A stretch of 5,573 bases of DNA from Opitutaceae bacterium (GTDB lineage: Bacteria > Verrucomicrobiota > Verrucomicrobiia > Opitutales > Opitutaceae), in NCBI GenBank assembly GCA_031282705.1, contig JAITDF010000189.1, forward strand, positions 1 to 5,573, written 5' to 3'. Below the pieces are notes generated by a model. It did no database searches. It had not been told where the DNA came from and saw only the letters and a program-made list of their open reading frames with translations. Positions 1 through 5,573 of this stretch are shown here, piece by piece (within the stretch, counting starts at the first letter, position 1; each line of letters begins with the position of its first letter). A program made the translations under genes and the position numbers.

Positions 1-2495
1 ATCGCGTGGTGGTGGAAAAAACGCCGCCGGCCGGGGCCGCGACGCCGGTCCGGCGGGTGTGGGATTCGGGGCGCGTGGAATCCTCCCGCTCCGTTGCGAT
101 TCGCCATGAGGGCGGGCCGTTGGAGGGCAACTCCGATTACGAATGGAGCGTCACGGTTTGGGACAACCACGGCGGCAGCGCCACGAAGCGCGCCCGGTTT
201 TCCACCGCGCTGCCGGAGCAAGACCAATGGCGGGCAAAATGGATCGGCGGCGACGGGGCCGGCCTGTTGCTGCGACGCGAATTTTCGCTGGAAAAACAGC
301 CCGTCCGCGCGCGCGTGTTCGCCGCCGGCCTCGGGTTTTACGAGCTTCAGGTGAACGGCGCGAAGGCGGGCGGCCTGGTGCTCGTCCCGGGCCGGACAAA
401 TTACCAAAAGCAGGTTTTGTATAATGTGTATGACGTGACGCCGCTGCTCCGCCCCGGCGCGAACGCCATCGGCGTCATGCTGGGCGGCGGCTGGTTCGAC
501 GTGGCGGAGAAATTCGCCGGCTGGCGCGAGCGGAAATACGGCGCGCCGCGCGCCATCGTGCAACTGCATCTGGACTATGCCGACGGCACGTCCGGGGTGC
601 TCGTCTCCGACGGCTCGTGGCGGAAGCGCCCCGGCCCCGTCACGCAGGACTGCATTTACGACGGCGAGTCGTTCGACGCCCGCCGGGAGCCGGCGGGCTG
701 GTCGCGCAGTGGATTTTCGGATGCCGACGGCTGGGCGCCCGCGGACGTGCTCGACGCGCCCGGCGGCGAGATGCGCGCCGAGCGCGTGCCGAACCGCGTC
801 ACCGCGACGCTGCGCCCCGTCGCCCGGCTGAATCCGCGGCCCGGCGTGCATGTGTTTGATTTCGGGCAAAACATCGCCGGGTGGGTGCGGATGACGGTCG
901 CCGGAGAACCGGGCGCGACCGTGACGCTCCGCCACGCCGAGAACATCAACGAGGACGGGACGCTGGACCGGAAGACCAACGGCAAGGCGGCGGCCACCGA
1001 CCGCTACACGCTTCGCGGCGGCGGCGCGGAAACCTGGTCGCCGCGCTTCACCTGGCACGGGTTCCGTTATGTCGAAGTGACGGGTTGGCCGGGCGAGCCC
1101 GACATGGAAGATTTCACCGCGTGCGTCATCAACAGCGATTGCGCGCCGGCGGGTGAATTCACCTCGGGCGACGAGCTCATCAACCGCATCCACCGCAACA
1201 CCGTCTGGTCGCAGCGCGCCAACATGCAGGGCGGCGTGCAGACCGACTGCCCGCAGCGCGACGAGCGGCTCGGCTGGCTCGCCGACGCGCATGTGACCGT
1301 CGATGAGGCATGGTGCAATTTCGACATGGCCGCATTTTATATAAAATGGCTGCGCGACATGCAGCTGATGCAGACCGGCGACGGCGCGGTGCCCTATGTC
1401 GTGCCCCGCCAGAACACCGCGCACAGCATCGACTGGAGCGCCGGCTACCTCATCATCGCGTGGAGTTTTTATCTGCACACGGGCGATGCGCGAATCCTGG
1501 AAAACCATTATCCGAATTTCATTCGTTATATTGATTATCTCGGCGCGCAGGCGAAGGCCGGCATCCTGCCGCCCTCCCGCTACGGCGACTGGTGCTCCGT
1601 TGCGCAGATAAACCCGCGGGAATCCGGCTGGGTGCGCGGCACGCCGGAGCTCACCACCACGGGCTATTATTATCATTGCGCCCGCCTCATGGAAAAAATC
1701 GCCGCCGCCCTTGGAAAGACGGGGGACGCCCGGCGCCATGCCGCCCTCGCCGCCGGCATCGGCGAGGCGTTCAACCGGAAATATTTCGACCGCGAAAACG
1801 GCGTTTATACAAGCGAGGCGCATGCGTTCCAGTTCGCGCAGCTGTTCCCGCTCTACCTCGGGCTTGTCCCCGGAAAGGAGCGGGCGCGCGTTTTCGGAAA
1901 TCTGGCCGCCCGGATGGCGGACATTGACGGGGGCCGCCTCAAAACCGGCATCCTTGGCGCGCGCTGTTTCCCGGATGTGATGGAGCGCGGGGGCCGCGAG
2001 GATTTGACGTGGGCCGCCGTCACCCGGCGCGGTTTTCCAAGCTGGGACAGCATGACCGGGGGACGCACCACGCTGGCGGAGCGCTGGGATGGCGGAGGCT
2101 CGGGCAACCATGTCATGTTCGGCAGCATCGACGCGTGGTTTTATAAAAAACTGGCGGGGCTGGATGTGGACGCGGAGAAGCCGGGCTACGAACGCATCAT
2201 CGTGCGTCCGTATGTCCCGGCGAACCTCGATCACGCACGCGCAAGCATCCGGACGGTTCGCGGGCACGCCTTCGCGGGCTGGCGGAAGGCGGGCGGAAAA
2301 CTGCATTTGCGAATCGAAGTGCCCGCGAACAGCGAGGCGCTGGTGTGGATGCCCGCCTCCGCCCCCGGGGAGGTGACGGAAAGCGGGGCTCCGGCGGAAA
2401 AGGCCGAAGGCGCCGCCTTTGTCCGGCGGGAGGCCGGGCGGTGCATATTCGCCACGGGCTCGGGTGTGTATGAATTTTCCGCCGCGCTGGAGTGA
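1..2495 (+). CDS. Alpha-L-rhamnosidase, GH78 (5' partial)
   Basis: Inverting glycosidase that removes terminal alpha-L-rhamnose from plant glycosides, pectic rhamnogalacturonan or similar glycans. The frame is open to the window edge (codon CGC at 3-5 precedes the run of GTG codons at 6-14), so the true start lies upstream; by comparison with the family about 50 or more residues, and any signal peptide, are missing. Counting from the GTG at 6, residues 20-80 (WDSGRVESS, YEWSVTVWD, WRAKWIGG) match the N-terminal fibronectin-like domain, about 85-250 the Bac_rhamnosid_N beta-sandwich, about 260-370 the next beta domain, about 375-720 the (alpha/alpha)6 catalytic barrel, and about 720-800 the C-terminal beta domain. 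The GH78 signature TDCPQRDERLGW starts at T413; E420 is the likely general acid and D427 a conserved acidic residue. E692 in TLAERWDG is the likely general base; many relatives have Trp where this protein has Ala691. The family call is firm; the exact substrate cannot be told. Confidence 0.95.
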   Translation, partial: RVVVEKTPPAGAATPVRRVWDSGRVESSRSVAIRHEGGPLEGNSDYEWSVTVWDNHGGSATKRARFSTALPEQDQWRAKWIGGDGAGLLLRREFSLEKQPVRARVFAAGLGFYELQVNGAKAGGLVLVPGRTNYQKQVLYNVYDVTPLLRPGANAIGVMLGGGWFDVAEKFAGWRERKYGAPRAIVQLHLDYADGTSGVLVSDGSWRKRPGPVTQDCIYDGESFDARREPAGWSRSGFSDADGWAPADVLDAPGGEMRAERVPNRVTATLRPVARLNPRPGVHVFDFGQNIAGWVRMTVAGEPGATVTLRHAENINEDGTLDRKTNGKAAATDRYTLRGGGAETWSPRFTWHGFRYVEVTGWPGEPDMEDFTACVINSDCAPAGEFTSGDELINRIHRNTVWSQRANMQGGVQTDCPQRDERLGWLADAHVTVDEAWCNFDMAAFYIKWLRDMQLMQTGDGAVPYVVPRQNTAHSIDWSAGYLIIAWSFYLHTGDARILENHYPNFIRYIDYLGAQAKAGILPPSRYGDWCSVAQINPRESGWVRGTPELTTTGYYYHCARLMEKIAAALGKTGDARRHAALAAGIGEAFNRKYFDRENGVYTSEAHAFQFAQLFPLYLGLVPGKERARVFGNLAARMADIDGGRLKTGILGARCFPDVMERGGREDLTWAAVTRRGFPSWDSMTGGRTTLAERWDGGGSGNHVMFGSIDAWFYKKLAGLDVDAEKPGYERIIVRPYVPANLDHARASIRTVRGHAFAGWRKAGGKLHLRIEVPANSEALVWMPASAPGEVTESGAPAEKAEGAAFVRREAGRCIFATGSGVYEFSAALE
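1333..1348. repeat. 16-bp AT-rich perfect palindrome inside GH78 gene
   Basis: CATTTTATATAAAATG is a perfect inverted repeat whose inner 14 bases are all A/T, in an otherwise strongly GC-rich gene. It encodes AFYIKW in the catalytic domain and uses ATA for isoleucine, a codon expected to be rare here. It is probably a by-product of an aromatic- and Lys-rich motif, because this gene often uses TAT and TTT for Tyr and Phe. A role as a protein-binding site is possible but unsupported. Confidence 0.4.
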
Positions 2496-2510
2496 CGGGC
2501 GCGGCGCCCG
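2496..2510. terminator. GC hairpin directly after GH78 stop
   Basis: CGGGCGCGGCGCCCG is a perfect palindrome around one central base, beginning at the base after the TGA stop. As RNA it can form a 6-bp all-GC stem with a CGG loop. No T-tract follows on the + strand, so it is not a classical intrinsic terminator. It may protect the 3' end or act as a weak bidirectional stop between the two convergent genes. Confidence 0.3.
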
Positions 2511-2530
2511 CGCTCCATGAAAACGCCGCC

Positions 2531-2549
2531 GGGGCGCTCAGCGCGCCCC
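2531..2549 (-). terminator. Stem-loop spanning the stop of the TPR gene
   Basis: A perfect 7-bp inverted repeat (GGGGCGC at 2531-2537 and GCGCCCC at 2543-2549) has a 5-nt loop that contains part of the TGA stop of the minus-strand gene. Reading on the minus strand, the stem is followed by GGCGGCG and then only TTTT, so the U-run is short and displaced. This is a plausible weak terminator. The same hairpin could also stop readthrough from the GH78 gene. Confidence 0.35.
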
Positions 2550-5093
2550 CAACAGCTCCCTCGCGTAGTCGAGATTCTGCCGCACGGTCGCGTCGCCGGG
2601 GCGGCGGCGCAGCACTTCCTCGTAGGTCTCCACCGCCTCGCGCACGCGCCCGGTCACGAGCTGGCAGTTGCCGAGATTGTTGAGCGCCTGCACGTGCGCG
2701 GGATCGAGCTGGAGCGCCTTGCGGTAGGCCTCCATCGCTTCGGAAAAGCGCTCCTGTTTCGCAAACCCGTTGCCCAGCGCATACCAAGCCTCGGCGAGCT
2801 TCGGGTCGAGCCGGAGCGCCTCGCGGTAGCACGACTCGGCCCCCGCATCGCCCCGCCGCGCGAGGCAGTTGCCTAGCGCGAGGTGGGCCGCCGCCATGCC
2901 CGGTTTGAGACGCGCGGCGGCGCGAAACTCCGCCTCGGCCTCGCGGCGCGCGCCGCTCTTGTCCAGCACCAGGCCCAGATGATAATGCGCCTCCGCCAGC
3001 CCCGGCTCCGCCGCCAGCGCCTCGCGCAGCAGCGCCGCGCCCTCCGCCTCGCGGCCGCCGGCGGCGAGCAACGCCGCCAGGTTCACCCGCGCATCCTGCG
3101 CAGCCGGGTCGCCGGCCAGCGCCGCGCGGTAGTGCTCCATCGCCTCCGCCGCCCGCCCCGAGTCGGCGAGCAGTTTGCCGAGGTTCACGCGCGCGTCCGT
3201 GTTGCCGGGCTCGGCCGCCAGCGCCGCGCGGAAATGATGCTCGGCCTGCCGGGCCGCCTCAGCGCGCCGGGCCGCGTCGTCCGCCAGCGCGCGCCGGGCG
3301 GTGTCGTCCGCCGGCGCCGCGCCGCCGTCCCGCGCCGCCGTCGCGCCCCGCGACGCCGCGCCGGCAGCGGATGCGGCACGCGGGTCAAGCATCAACGCCA
3401 CGCCGAGGTTGAGATGGGCGAACGCATGATTCGGACGCAGCGCGATTGCCCGGCGAAACTGCTCCGCCGCCTCCGCCGTCCGCCCCGCCGCCGAGAGCGC
3501 CGCCCCGAGGTTGTTGCGCGCGCGCGGATTGTCCGGGCATTTTTCCACCGTGTCCGCCCAAAGCGACACCGCCGTGCGATACACCGCGTTGCGCGCCACC
3601 GTCGCCGCGCCCAGCGCCGCCGCCGCGCACGCCAGCGCCGCCGCGCCCCACCACCGCGCCGCGCGCATCCGCGCCAGCCCCCGCCGCGCCCCCGCGCACG
3701 CCAGCGCCGCCACCGCGGCCAGCGTCAGATACATGCGGTGCTCGGCGATGGTCTGCGTTGACACCGGCATGAAACTCGAACTCGGCGCGAGCATCAGGAA
3801 AAACCACGCGCCCAGAAATCCCGCCGCGTGATTCCGCCGCAGCGCCCGCAGCGTCCCCGCCGCCAGCGCGCACAACACCAGCGCCTGCCACCACACCGCG
3901 CCCGGCCCCGCCGCGACCGGCGTGCCGTGGTCGAACACCAGCGGCGCCGGCAGGCAGGCCAGCCCGAGATACCGCACAATCGCCCCGCACTGCGTGAGCA
4001 AATACGCCCAGGCCCCGACCTCCGAGCCAGGCCCCACCGAGCCGCCGCGCCCGGCGTTGGACAGCACCAGCGCGCCCAGCAGCAGCCACGTCGCCGCCAG
4101 TCCGCCGTAAAGCCGCCGGCGCCGCCGCCAGGCCTCGCGAAACGACCCGGCAAAAAACGCCCGGTCCAGCAACAGCGCGACCAGCGGCGCCGTGACCACC
4201 GTCTCCTTCGTCCCCATGCCCAGCGCGCACGCCGCCGCCGCCAGCGCGCCCCACCGGCGCGCCCTGCGCGTCGCGGCACGGGCATCCTGACCGTGCCCCT
4301 CTTCGCGCCGCGCCCCCGCCTCCGCCGCCCGGATGAAACAATACAACGTGAGCAAATAAAACAGCCCCGCCAGCGACTCCGCCCGCTGCACCACATACGT
4401 GACCGCCGCGGTCTGCAACGGATGCAGCGCCCACACCAGCGCCACCGCAAACGCCGGCCCCGCCGCCCCGGCCCCGGAAAGCCACCCGCCGCCGCCTGCC
4501 CCGCCATCGCCGCCCGGCCCCGCGCCGCCGCCTGCCCTCCCGCCGCCCGGCTCCCCGCCGCCGCCTGACGACGGCCCCCCGTGCGCATCCCCGCGCCCGG
4601 CCTCCGTTTCGCATCCCGCACCTTGCGCTTCGCGCTCCGCATCCCGCGCGCCACATCTCCGCCCCACCCGCCGCGCCACGCCAAACAAAGCCAGCGCCGC
4701 CGCCGCGTGGATGAGCATGTTGCCCAGATGATATCCCCGCACATCCAGCCCGCCCAGCGCATAATTCACCGCGAAGGAAAAGTTCAGCACCGGCCGCCCG
4801 CCCACGGTCTCGCCCATCCCCGCCGGCGGATTCAGCCACCGCAACGACCAGAAATCACGGATGCTCGCATTGGTGACGATGGATTCCCCGTCATCCAGCA
4901 CAAACGGCGCGCGCAACGTGTTTGCCCAAGCCAGGCAAACCGCCGCCACCAAGGCCGCGGCAAAAAAACCGTGCCAATGCCATTGCCCCTGCCCGCGGGC
5001 GCGCCCCCCCGGTGGCGCCTCCGGCGCGACCCGTCCGGGCGCCGCATTCGCGTCCGCCCCTTTCCGCTTCCGGCCTGCGCGTTGTTTGCTCAT
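2538..5093 (-). CDS. TMTC-like GT-C membrane protein with C-terminal TPR array
   Basis: Complete 851-residue protein. After a basic, Pro/Gly-rich cytoplasmic N-terminus (1-40), about eleven or twelve hydrophobic segments run from residue 42 to about 500. An acidic pair follows the first segment (FVLDD, D67-D68), as in GT-C lipid-phosphosugar-dependent glycosyltransferases. Further motifs are GGRPVLNFSFAVNY (about 98-111), YHLGNMLIHA (121-130), HPLQTAAVTYVVQRAE (224-239), GTKETVVTAP (294-303) and IAEHRMYL (449-456). This order resembles eukaryotic TMTC O-mannosyltransferases and their bacterial TPR relatives. Residues about 522-833 form eight TPRs of about 34 residues; the sixth is one residue short, and the second is split by an insertion. 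Likely role: transfer of a sugar from a lipid carrier on the outer face of the inner membrane, with TPRs binding the protein partner. That is inferred from architecture; the substrate is unknown. It has a good Shine-Dalgarno and converges with the rhamnosidase gene. Oddities are three in-frame low-complexity insertions (residues 141-212, 259-280, 572-613). Confidence 0.85.
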   Translation of the reverse strand: MSKQRAGRKRKGADANAAPGRVAPEAPPGGRARGQGQWHWHGFFAAALVAAVCLAWANTLRAPFVLDDGESIVTNASIRDFWSLRWLNPPAGMGETVGGRPVLNFSFAVNYALGGLDVRGYHLGNMLIHAAAALALFGVARRVGRRCGARDAEREAQGAGCETEAGRGDAHGGPSSGGGGEPGGGRAGGGAGPGGDGGAGGGGWLSGAGAAGPAFAVALVWALHPLQTAAVTYVVQRAESLAGLFYLLTLYCFIRAAEAGARREEGHGQDARAATRRARRWGALAAAACALGMGTKETVVTAPLVALLLDRAFFAGSFREAWRRRRRLYGGLAATWLLLGALVLSNAGRGGSVGPGSEVGAWAYLLTQCGAIVRYLGLACLPAPLVFDHGTPVAAGPGAVWWQALVLCALAAGTLRALRRNHAAGFLGAWFFLMLAPSSSFMPVSTQTIAEHRMYLTLAAVAALACAGARRGLARMRAARWWGAAALACAAAALGAATVARNAVYRTAVSLWADTVEKCPDNPRARNNLGAALSAAGRTAEAAEQFRRAIALRPNHAFAHLNLGVALMLDPRAASAAGAASRGATAARDGGAAPADDTARRALADDAARRAEAARQAEHHFRAALAAEPGNTDARVNLGKLLADSGRAAEAMEHYRAALAGDPAAQDARVNLAALLAAGGREAEGAALLREALAAEPGLAEAHYHLGLVLDKSGARREAEAEFRAAARLKPGMAAAHLALGNCLARRGDAGAESCYREALRLDPKLAEAWYALGNGFAKQERFSEAMEAYRKALQLDPAHVQALNNLGNCQLVTGRVREAVETYEEVLRRRPGDATVRQNLDYARELLGAR
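3258..3311 (-). repeat. 27-bp tandem duplication inside the TPR region
   Basis: Two adjacent 27-bp units (3285-3311 and 3258-3284) match at 22 of 27 positions. They encode ADDTARRAL and ADDAARRAE, residues 595-612 of the TPR protein. They lie in a 40-odd-residue Ala/Asp/Arg-rich insertion (about 3255-3380) that separates helix A from helix B of the second TPR. The unit is a multiple of three, so the frame is kept. Confidence 0.75.
4275..4297. repeat. REP-like palindrome within coding sequence
   Basis: A 7-bp inverted repeat (GGCACGG at 4275-4281, CCGTGCC at 4291-4297) flanks a 9-base centre. One base change (A4290 to C) would make it a 10-bp-arm perfect palindrome around TCC, suggesting a decayed copy of a longer palindrome. 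On the minus strand it encodes GHGQDARAA, part of a hydrophilic loop (residues about 259-280) between two predicted membrane helices of the TPR protein. I recall near-identical GHGQDARAT peptides as the translation of a dispersed repeat in Verrucomicrobia-like genomes; that is memory and was not searched here. Confidence 0.6.
4458..4673 (-). repeat. Repeat-built Gly-rich linker region in the TPR gene
   Basis: This stretch encodes residues 141-212, a hydrophilic linker of charged residues followed by a Gly-dominated tract, between two predicted membrane segments. At DNA level it contains three copies of CGCCGCCGCCTG (4487-4498, 4523-4534, 4556-4567), spaced 36 and 33 bases. It also has two exact copies of CGCATCCCGC (4610-4619, 4638-4647) plus one with an extra C (4584-4594), spaced about 26-28 bases. 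Related GT-C/TPR proteins normally have a short loop here, so this is read as an insertion. Confidence 0.6.
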
Positions 5094-5098
5094 GTCAT
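5090..5098 (-). promoter_or_regulatory. Two-codon upstream ORF overlapping the TPR gene start
   Basis: On the minus strand the bases read ATG ACA TGA, and the TGA overlaps the ATG of the 851-residue gene (shared TG). The mini-ORF's ATG lies 7 nt from the GGAGG Shine-Dalgarno, a better spacing than the 12 nt to the main ATG. Ribosomes could start on the mini-ORF and reinitiate at the main start. Chance occurrence cannot be excluded. Confidence 0.35.
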
Positions 5099-5184
5099 TT
5101 GGGAACCTCCAAAAACTCAGTCTTCAACCGCGAAAAGACGAGAAATATCAAACCGGAGAAAAGTTGGATGATTTGTTTAACTGA
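5094..5184 (-). promoter_or_regulatory. AT-rich leader/promoter region of the TPR gene
   Basis: This 91-bp stretch is clearly more AT-rich than its surroundings and lies between the TPR gene and the presumed IS edge. On the minus strand it has AT-rich hexamers such as TTGATA near 5145-5150, but I find no convincing paired -35/-10 boxes. The native promoter may therefore be weak, of another sigma class, or cut off by the insertion. Confidence 0.3.
5106..5110 (-). promoter_or_regulatory. Shine-Dalgarno of the TPR gene
   Basis: Minus strand TTTTTGGAGGTTCCC contains GGAGG, with 12 nt between it and the ATG at 5093. The spacing is slightly long but supports this start over internal codons, and the Lys/Arg-rich N-terminus followed by a membrane segment fits translation from here. 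Confidence 0.65.
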
Positions 5185-5229
5185 TGTTACGCGGCGGCCA
5201 GTTTTGGCAGGGCGGCCTCGGCGTGTATA

Positions 5230-5272
5230 GTCCCGGGTCAAGGGTAACAGTTGTCCCGCTATGAGGGTGACA
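5230..5272 (-). repeat. Pair of 20-bp direct repeats at the IS end
   Basis: On the minus strand TGTCACCCTCATAGCGGGAC (5253-5272) and TGTTACCCTTGACCCGGGAC (5230-5249) match at 14 of 20 positions, with both ends conserved (TGTYACCCT and CGGGAC) and a period of 23 bases. They begin about 20 bases after the transposase stop. Repeated motifs near an IS terminus are typical of transposase-binding sites; that role is inferred. Confidence 0.6.
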
Positions 5273-5291
5273 CTTTTTTTGGGAGTTTTTT

Positions 5292-5573
5292 TCAGGTGTT
5301 GGGAGGGCATAAGGGATGGTAGTGGCCTTTTGGCAGGTGGGTGGAGGCGGAGGTGGAGAGGGAGCCGAGGCAGTGAGGGCCGAAACAGACGTTGAAGAGA
5401 CCTTTTTGGTCGAGAGGGCGAAGGGCGAGGGAATTGCCGATGAAGGCGCGACCAATGTAAAAAAAGCGGTTTTTGAAAGTGATCTCGCCCTTGCTTTTGA
5501 CCGTGCGGGTCAGTTCGCCGGGGGCGTGGAGGATTGCGGGCAACTGCGAGGGGAAGACTCTGAGGCTGCAGCG
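5292..5573 (-). CDS. IS481-like transposase, C-terminal fragment
   Basis: The frame is open to the window edge and ends with TGA at 5292-5294, giving the last 93 residues. The visible part begins RCSLRVFPSQLP and contains the module LTRTVKSKGEITFKNRFF, then IGNSLALRPLDQKGLFNVCFG. This matches the C-terminal beta-rich domain that follows the DDE catalytic core in IS481/IS3-type transposases (pattern: VRKV, NGEI-F, GR, a GEYV-like turn, VYFG). The catalytic residues lie outside the window, so activity cannot be judged. The extreme C-terminus (GHYHPLCPPNT) is in line with the short tails of relatives. It is transcribed toward the TPR gene, so readthrough could feed that gene. Confidence 0.7.
   Translation of the reverse strand, partial: RCSLRVFPSQLPAILHAPGELTRTVKSKGEITFKNRFFYIGRAFIGNSLALRPLDQKGLFNVCFGPHCLGSLSTSASTHLPKGHYHPLCPPNT

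Larger units (their letters stand above)
5185..5573 (-). mobile_element. IS481-like insertion sequence, 3' end (partial)
   Basis: Holds the C-terminus of an integrase-type transposase and its 3' flank; the rest lies beyond the window. The proposed outer edge is TGTTAC at 5185. There the sequence switches from the AT-rich leader to GC-rich, the tip is TGT as in IS481 ends, and an inverted partner GTAACA occurs at 5244-5249. The true boundary could instead lie closer to 5230. No target duplication can be tested because the other end is absent. Confidence 0.55.

Noticed and set aside
2197..2832. Minus-strand open frame across the convergent gap
   Set aside because: Overlaps both well-supported genes, composition is Arg/Ala/Pro-rich noise.
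2538..3530. Regular approximately 102-bp periodicity as a possible satellite or CRISPR-like array
   Set aside because: Fully explained by the 34-residue TPR period; units diverge at DNA level and there are no conserved repeats with spacers.
2883..3761. Plus-strand open frame (292 codons) antisense to the TPR array
   Set aside because: Arg-rich, periodic only because it mirrors the TPR repeats; no start context or recognisable domain.
3385..4839. Long minus-strand open frame (484 codons) inside the TPR gene
   Set aside because: Frame shadow in very GC-rich DNA; its translation is Gly/Ala/Arg-rich without motifs, while the overlapping frame has clear membrane and TPR motifs.
5120..5150. CAACCGCGAAAAGACGAG as a dispersed intergenic repeat
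   Set aside because: It resembles the 'accgcgaaa' type of repeats I remember from other genomes, but there is only one degenerate copy here and no internal support.
5177..5455. Second minus-strand frame in the IS end
   Set aside because: Pro/Ser-rich translation without transposase motifs; the frame ending at 5292 carries the transposase C-terminal pattern.

Overview
This GC-rich window (AT-rich only in a few short stretches) holds one 5'-truncated glycoside hydrolase gene, one complete large membrane/TPR gene, and the 3' end of an insertion-sequence transposase. The mix suggests an environmental or gut-associated bacterium that degrades plant glycans. A member of the Verrucomicrobiota, such as an Opitutaceae relative, is my best guess. 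It rests on gene style, base composition and a familiar palindromic repeat that reads as GHGQDARA(A)T in protein. It is an inference and not proven by the window.

Layout: (1) positions 1-2495, + strand: an alpha-L-rhamnosidase of family GH78, missing its N-terminus because the window starts inside the gene. (2) Positions 2496-2537: a 42-bp convergent intergenic gap with two GC-rich hairpins, one overlapping the stop codon of the next gene. (3) Positions 2538-5093, - strand: an 851-residue protein with an N-terminal multi-spanning membrane half resembling GT-C glycosyltransferases of the TMTC type and a C-terminal array of about eight tetratricopeptide repeats. (4) Positions 5094-5184: an AT-rich leader with a clear Shine-Dalgarno sequence and a two-codon upstream ORF overlapping the start. 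(5) Positions about 5185-5573, - strand: the 3' end of an IS481-like element, with the transposase C-terminus and a pair of 20-bp direct repeats downstream of its stop. The element runs off the window.

The rhamnosidase and the TPR protein converge, so they are separate transcription units with no direct functional link visible. The IS lies immediately upstream of the TPR gene and in the same direction, so it may have replaced or altered that gene's promoter region.

The most notable signal is inside the TPR gene. It carries three in-frame low-complexity insertions (about 4458-4673, 4254-4319 and 3255-3380). They are built from short DNA repeats: a REP-like palindrome, roughly 26-36 bp spaced repeats, and a 27-bp tandem duplication. 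Each sits at a loop, between predicted membrane helices or between the two helices of one TPR. This looks like repeat DNA captured as coding sequence in tolerant positions. I see no defence system, CRISPR array, tRNA or rRNA here.
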